Shown here in pieces: positions 28,037-30,724 of a DNA stretch of 30,724 nucleotides. Each line of letters begins with the position of its first letter. Within the stretch, counting starts at the first letter, position 1. The notes beneath the pieces were generated by a model. The model ran no database searches, had not been told where the DNA came from, and saw nothing but the letters and a program-made list of their open reading frames with translations. Made by a program: the position numbers and the translations under genes. Source of the DNA: a virus; the IMG/VR virus record IMGVR_UViG_3300009136_000025, positions 1 through 30,724 of that record, one strand, 5' to 3'.

Positions 28037-28445
28037 TACAAGAGAGCAAACGCCATTTGAATTTCATACAGGAGTGACAGAGAGCGCAACACTTCCAACA
28101 GGTGATTATACAATCAAAGGACTTGAACGCTTTATCACTATTGAACGTAAAAGCTTACCTGATTTAATGGCTTCAATAAGCAGAGATCGCGAAAGGTTTG
28201 AAAAAGAATTGCACAGAATGCAGGGCTATAAAAAGCGGGCTGTCATTGTTGAGGGCGAATACAGCAGAATTGTAAAAGGTCAATACAAATCAAAGATGTC
28301 AAACGCCGCAGCTATTGCAACTCTTGGAGCTTTCCAGCAGCGGTACAATGTGCCCTTTCACTTTTGCGGTGAACACGGGGCAATTTTCTGTTACAGCCTA
28401 TTGAAGGGGTTTTACAAAGATATTCAAAAGCTCAAGGAACTATAA
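28020..28445 (+). CDS. ERCC4-type nuclease
   Basis: A 141-residue single-domain nuclease. The ERCC4/XPF active-site signature is complete: GDX12ERKX3D with Gly28-Asp29, Glu42-Arg43-Lys44 and Asp48 (TGDYT...TIERKSLPDL); the N-terminal DTREQTP is also typical, with Asp6. XPF-type nucleases cut branched or flap DNA. The helix-hairpin-helix part of XPF is absent. In phages such minimal ERCC4 enzymes occur near replication genes and may process recombination intermediates or replication forks. Confidence 0.82.
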   Translation: MIILIDTREQTPFEFHTGVTESATLPTGDYTIKGLERFITIERKSLPDLMASISRDRERFEKELHRMQGYKKRAVIVEGEYSRIVKGQYKSKMSNAAAIATLGAFQQRYNVPFHFCGEHGAIFCYSLLKGFYKDIQKLKEL

Positions 28446-28560
28446 AGTGCCATGCAGTTTTCAGATAATTACAGAATGTCTATAAAGTGCCATGCAGTTT
28501 TTAGTAAATTACCAAATTTCTATAATGTGCCATGCAAAAAATAATAAATAAAGGGTAAAC
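28441..28560. repeat. Three 40-bp tandem repeats (iteron-like)
   Basis: Units start at 28441, 28481 and 28521. The first 19-20 bases are near identical (TATAAAGTGCCATGCAG, third TATAATGTGCCATGCAA) and the remainders diverge, so the conserved core recurs at an exact 40-base period, close to four helical turns. It fills the gap between the ERCC4 nuclease and the next small gene. The core has an inverted copy at 10478-10493. It could be a replication origin, a phage promoter array (TATAAT-like starts) or a regulator site. Confidence 0.8.
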
Positions 28561-28561
28561 G

Positions 28562-28768
28562 ATGATTGAAGAAGAAAACGAAATGCCAGATTTAGAGGTT
28601 GAAGATTTTGTAATGATTCTGGCAAAGGAAATAAATATTTTAAGCGAAGCAGTTACAGAGCTAGCAACAAGAGCATTGACAGCACACCAGCTGGATAAGT
28701 TTTGTAATAAGCTCGAAAAGATTAGAAGCAAAATTGATCCTGAAGAAAACGAGGATGAAAACGAATGA
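28562..28768 (+). CDS. Small acidic protein
   Basis: A 68-residue protein of very acidic helical character (MIEEENEMPDLEVEDFVMIL, DPEENEDENE end) with two central helices (AKEINILSEAVTELATRALTA, DKFCNKLEKIRSK). AAAGGG precedes the start. Its end overlaps the next gene. The function is unknown; it lies downstream of the 40-bp repeats and may be controlled by them. Confidence 0.5.
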   Translation: MIEEENEMPDLEVEDFVMILAKEINILSEAVTELATRALTAHQLDKFCNKLEKIRSKIDPEENEDENE

Positions 28769-28983
28769 AATTCATAGAATATAATGACGAAAACGGCGAA
28801 CAAAATATGCTAAATCTAAAGCATGTTTTGAATATTCGTACAGCTGGCGAATGTACAGATTTTTATATGTCTGATGGTCTTAAAATCAGGGCGTATAATT
28901 TAAACTACATAGCTTTTTATACTCAGCTTACAAATATTATAGGAGACGTTGAACACTTCCACGAAGGTTTAAAGAAATACTGA
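28765..28983 (+). CDS. Small unrecognised protein
   Basis: A 72-residue protein beginning MKFIEYNDENGEQNMLNLKH with alternating strands and a helical end. The start overlaps the previous stop by four bases. No motif. Composition is similar to neighbours, so it is a native phage gene. Confidence 0.5.
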   Translation: MKFIEYNDENGEQNMLNLKHVLNIRTAGECTDFYMSDGLKIRAYNLNYIAFYTQLTNIIGDVEHFHEGLKKY

Positions 28984-29168
28984 TGAATATTCCTGATTCT
29001 TGGAAGGCTGGCGAATTAACGTGCTTTCTAGTCAAAACAATTGTGCTAGACGGCGAAGATTTCGTGATTTCAAAATTCTGGTTTGAAGAGGCAGAGCGTT
29101 TTGTTTACGACATAAATACAGAGCAATATATAAAAGCAGTTTTAAACATAGGAATATACAATGCCTAA
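28983..29168 (+). CDS. Small unrecognised protein
   Basis: A 61-residue protein whose start shares one base with the previous stop (TGATG) and whose end overlaps the HNH gene by 8. The stretch VLDGEDFVISKFWFEEAERFVYD is hydrophobic-acidic. No motif is recognised. Confidence 0.45.
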   Translation: MNIPDSWKAGELTCFLVKTIVLDGEDFVISKFWFEEAERFVYDINTEQYIKAVLNIGIYNA

Positions 29169-29544
29169 ATTGCCGCCAAAAGCTAAACGAGTAAAAGCGC
29201 CAAAAGCAAAGCAGAAAGTGAAAAAGTCAAGAATTAAGGAGTTTCACTCAAGCCAAAAATGGACAAATATCTCTTTAGGTTATCGCGCTAAATTTGGGAT
29301 TTGCCAAAGATGCATTTTCTTAAAATGTGTTGACGTCTACAGCGTAAGAGGTTTACAGGTGCACCATATAGAATCTGTAAGACTTAATTTTGAGCTAAAC
29401 GACGACGAATGCAATTTATTGAGTTTATGCCCTAGATGCCATAACTATTTTACGGCATTGGAAAAAACGGGGCAAACGGCCAAATCTGAAAAGCAGGGTA
29501 AGGAAATTAAAGATTCTCAACCAGACCCATTTGAAGAAGATTGA
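29161..29544 (+). CDS. HNH endonuclease, possible packaging partner
   Basis: A 127-residue protein with a Lys-rich N-terminal tail and a zinc-bound HNH domain: Cys48-x2-Cys51, the HHIE motif (His68-His69), Asn85 in the CNLLSLC run, and Cys90-x2-Cys93-His94. The 127-residue length is typical of phage HNH proteins that lie next to terminase genes in HK97-like phages and aid packaging. Terminase genes do not appear in this window, but may follow beyond the right end. Confidence 0.85.
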   Translation: MPKLPPKAKRVKAPKAKQKVKKSRIKEFHSSQKWTNISLGYRAKFGICQRCIFLKCVDVYSVRGLQVHHIESVRLNFELNDDECNLLSLCPRCHNYFTALEKTGQTAKSEKQGKEIKDSQPDPFEED

Positions 29545-29585
29545 AAATTGTAACAATAAAAACCAAACAATAAGAGCAATAAACA

Positions 29586-29858
29586 ATGAATTTACCAAAT
29601 CTCATTAGGCAGTTAAAAAAAACTATAATTACGCTTGAGGAATTCGACACCCAATATAAAGAAAAACTTACAGAGCAAGAAGAAAACGTAAAAGGCAATT
29701 TACTGACTTATTCAGAAGTCGCTGAACGTCTTTCTTGTTCAGATCGGCATGTACGATATTTATGCAGCAATGGCGAGTTAAAAACAATTAAAATTGGTGA
29801 TAGGGCAATAAGGATTTCAGAAGAGGAATATTTAAATTTTGTGCAAAAGGGGTATTGA
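29586..29858 (+). CDS. Second excisionase-like HTH protein
   Basis: A 90-residue protein with a coiled-coil N-terminal part (LIRQLKKTIITLEEFDTQYK) and an HTH_17-type C-terminal domain: LLTYSEVAERLSCSDRHVRYLCSNGELKTIKIGDRAIRISEEEY. It resembles the 24372 protein in fold, not in detail. It might regulate late genes, serve in excision, or bind packaging DNA like a small terminase subunit, since it lies after the HNH gene. No support beyond the fold and the place. Confidence 0.7.
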   Translation: MNLPNLIRQLKKTIITLEEFDTQYKEKLTEQEENVKGNLLTYSEVAERLSCSDRHVRYLCSNGELKTIKIGDRAIRISEEEYLNFVQKGY

Positions 29859-29859
29859 A

Positions 29860-30039
29860 TTGGAAAATAGTGAAGAAACAATAAAACGCCTTAAGCATTA
29901 TAATGTAATTTTATACAATATGCTAACAACATTAATAGACGCTTATATTGATGAGGATAAAGAAACTATAGATGCCGTCATATTCGACTATACGACGGAA
30001 ATAACAGCTACTTATAGTAAAGGAGATAACAAGAGCTAA
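29860..30039 (+). CDS. Small acidic protein, TTG start
   Basis: A 59-residue protein. TTG 29860 is chosen because AAGGGG lies 7 bases upstream and the previous gene stops at 29858; an upstream TTG (29839) would overlap it. The product is acidic and helical (LKHYNVILYNMLTTLIDAYIDEDKE). It overlaps the following kinase by TAATG. No known motif. Confidence 0.5.
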   Translation: MENSEETIKRLKHYNVILYNMLTTLIDAYIDEDKETIDAVIFDYTTEITATYSKGDNKS

Positions 30040-30527
30040 TGCGCATACTCATAACGGGCAATATAGCAAGCGGTAAATCAACCCTAATAGAGGCCCTTAT
30101 AAGGCGCCTATCTGAGGAGGCCCATATCAACATGGCCCATATAGGCATAGACACCATGAGGGAGCTATACAGCAACGGTACAGCAGAGGGAGAGACGCTG
30201 GCACGTAAGCGATTCAAGCGCGCTGTATATGGCCTGCCTGATAGCTTCATAGAGTGTTGCCCCTATAGCCTTGCATATAACACCATCATAGATAAGGTAG
30301 ACTACATAGTCCTAGTCACATGTGATACAGCTACATGTATAGAGCGCTACCATAGCAGGCCCTACTCTGTACCACTCGCAATGGAAACTCCCGTTGAGTG
30401 CTCTGTTGTAGCAGTCAATGCTAAGATAAAGCGATTGGCTTACAACATGTGCTATCATGGTGACAACATAGGTGCAATCTATAACAGCCTACTATCTGAG
30501 ATAAGGGCTACTAGTAGTACAGAGTAG
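30039..30527 (+). CDS. P-loop kinase-like protein with divergent codon use
   Basis: A 162-residue P-loop protein. The Walker A motif is GNIASGKST (residues 7-15, Lys13, Ser14), followed by IGIDTMREL, an acidic Asp at a position used by nucleoside/nucleotide kinases. This type phosphorylates small molecules or nucleotides; the substrate cannot be read. Base use is unlike neighbours: AAG far exceeds AAA, GAG exceeds GAA, TTC only, with many ATA, CTA and AGG codons, whereas nearby genes prefer AAA, GAA and TTT. The start overlaps the previous stop (TAATG) after a GGAG-type site, so it is wired into the operon yet looks acquired recently. Confidence 0.7.
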   Translation: MRILITGNIASGKSTLIEALIRRLSEEAHINMAHIGIDTMRELYSNGTAEGETLARKRFKRAVYGLPDSFIECCPYSLAYNTIIDKVDYIVLVTCDTATCIERYHSRPYSVPLAMETPVECSVVAVNAKIKRLAYNMCYHGDNIGAIYNSLLSEIRATSSTE

Positions 30528-30724
30528 TAGAATCAAGCACAAACAGAGGTCATGCATGCTACCCAGCACACGCATTAGCACCTCTAACAAGCCTTGATAA
30601 ATAGTCATAGCATGCTATCACTCAAGGGGTTATCACTCTTAGGCACGTTTACCACAGTGTGACATAAATGTCACCAATGAGACATGTATGTCTCAGTTGT
30701 ACAGGGTGGTGGGGGGTCTCAAGC
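30528..30724. other. Right-end non-coding region rich in palindromes
   Basis: No reading frame of note. It contains the palindrome ATAGCATGCTAT (30607-30618) inside a CCTTGA/TCAAGG (30592-30597, 30622-30627) hairpin, AGAGGT/ACCTCT arms (30545-30580) and two perfect 16-bp palindromes at 30659-30694, listed separately. A short G run (30709-30716 area) ends it. Its composition continues the shift that begins with the kinase gene, so a different origin, a packaging region or a host boundary are all possible. Confidence 0.45.
30659..30694. promoter_or_regulatory. Tandem operator-like palindromes
   Basis: GTGACAT-AA-ATGTCAC (30659-30674) and GAGACAT-GT-ATGTCTC (30679-30694, extended by one base pair each side) are perfect, with centres 20 bases apart. 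This is the spacing of two operators on one DNA face. No gene follows inside the window, so they presumably control a gene to the right. Confidence 0.65.

Noticed and set aside
28441-28560. CRISPR array
   Set aside because: Three units with a 19-20 base core at 40-base spacing, no cas genes, and the variable parts are not spacer-like; iteron or promoter repeats fit better.
1-30724. tRNA or rRNA genes
   Set aside because: No cloverleaf with a GGTTCGAAT-type T loop and acceptor pairing was noticed by eye on either strand.
1-30724. Terminal overlap proving a circular genome
   Set aside because: The first and last 60 bases do not match directly or in inverse orientation.

Overview
The window is most of the genome of a temperate, tailed phage (siphovirus type, HK97-like head), or the equivalent prophage segment. 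The evidence is a collinear head-tail set: portal, SppA-type protease, capsid, connector, closure protein, HK97 gp10-like neck protein, DUF3168 tail terminator, tail tube, frameshifted tail chaperones and a short tape measure. A tyrosine integrase with divergent regulators and an ERF-type recombination and replication operon follow. Most genes have Shine-Dalgarno sites, and promoters look sigma70-like. A Gram-negative host is likely, but the sequence does not identify it. No terminase gene and no clear endolysin are present; a terminase may lie just outside the window, between its right end (HNH gene) and its left end (portal).

Layout. 1-310: non-coding, with a promoter/operator block, a polypyrimidine tract, a hairpin and seven 11-bp repeats. 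310-786 (-): RadC-like JAB protein. 803-950: second promoter/operator block, three tandem 11-bp TTAGTTCTGAA-type boxes and the portal promoter. 969-18988 (+): late genes. Two fibre-like genes (collagen-like/beta-helix, then beta-strand-rich) sit unusually between portal and protease. The capsid gene seems to have its own promoter and a leader hairpin. Behind the tape measure are two large unrecognised proteins, a PAPS-type sulfotransferase, a fibre-like protein, DUF1353 and a membrane-anchored coiled coil. 18995-19107: probable late terminator.

19339-20337 (+): XRE-type regulator and three small genes, ending in strong terminators. 20570-22249 (-): four orphan genes, one with two membrane segments. 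22332-24022 (-): HTH regulator and a tyrosine integrase lacking several canonical catalytic residues. 24023-24371: divergent control region. 24372-30527 (+): excisionase-like protein, ERF annealing protein, PD-(D/E)XK nuclease, a protein with an SSB-like tail, DnaD-like replication protein, Zn-type protein, ERCC4 nuclease, a three-copy 40-bp repeat, small orphans, HNH nuclease, a second excisionase-like HTH and a P-loop kinase with foreign codon use. The last 200 bases carry two perfect 16-bp palindromes.

The most interesting signals are a dispersed family of TTAGTTCTGAA/TTCAGAACTAG boxes next to phage promoters at three distant loci, a sulfotransferase embedded in the tail region, an integrase with unusual catalytic residues, a 40-bp repeat family with an inverted copy 18 kb away, and the fibre genes inside the head module. 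All function calls rest on motif reading by eye; no database search was run.
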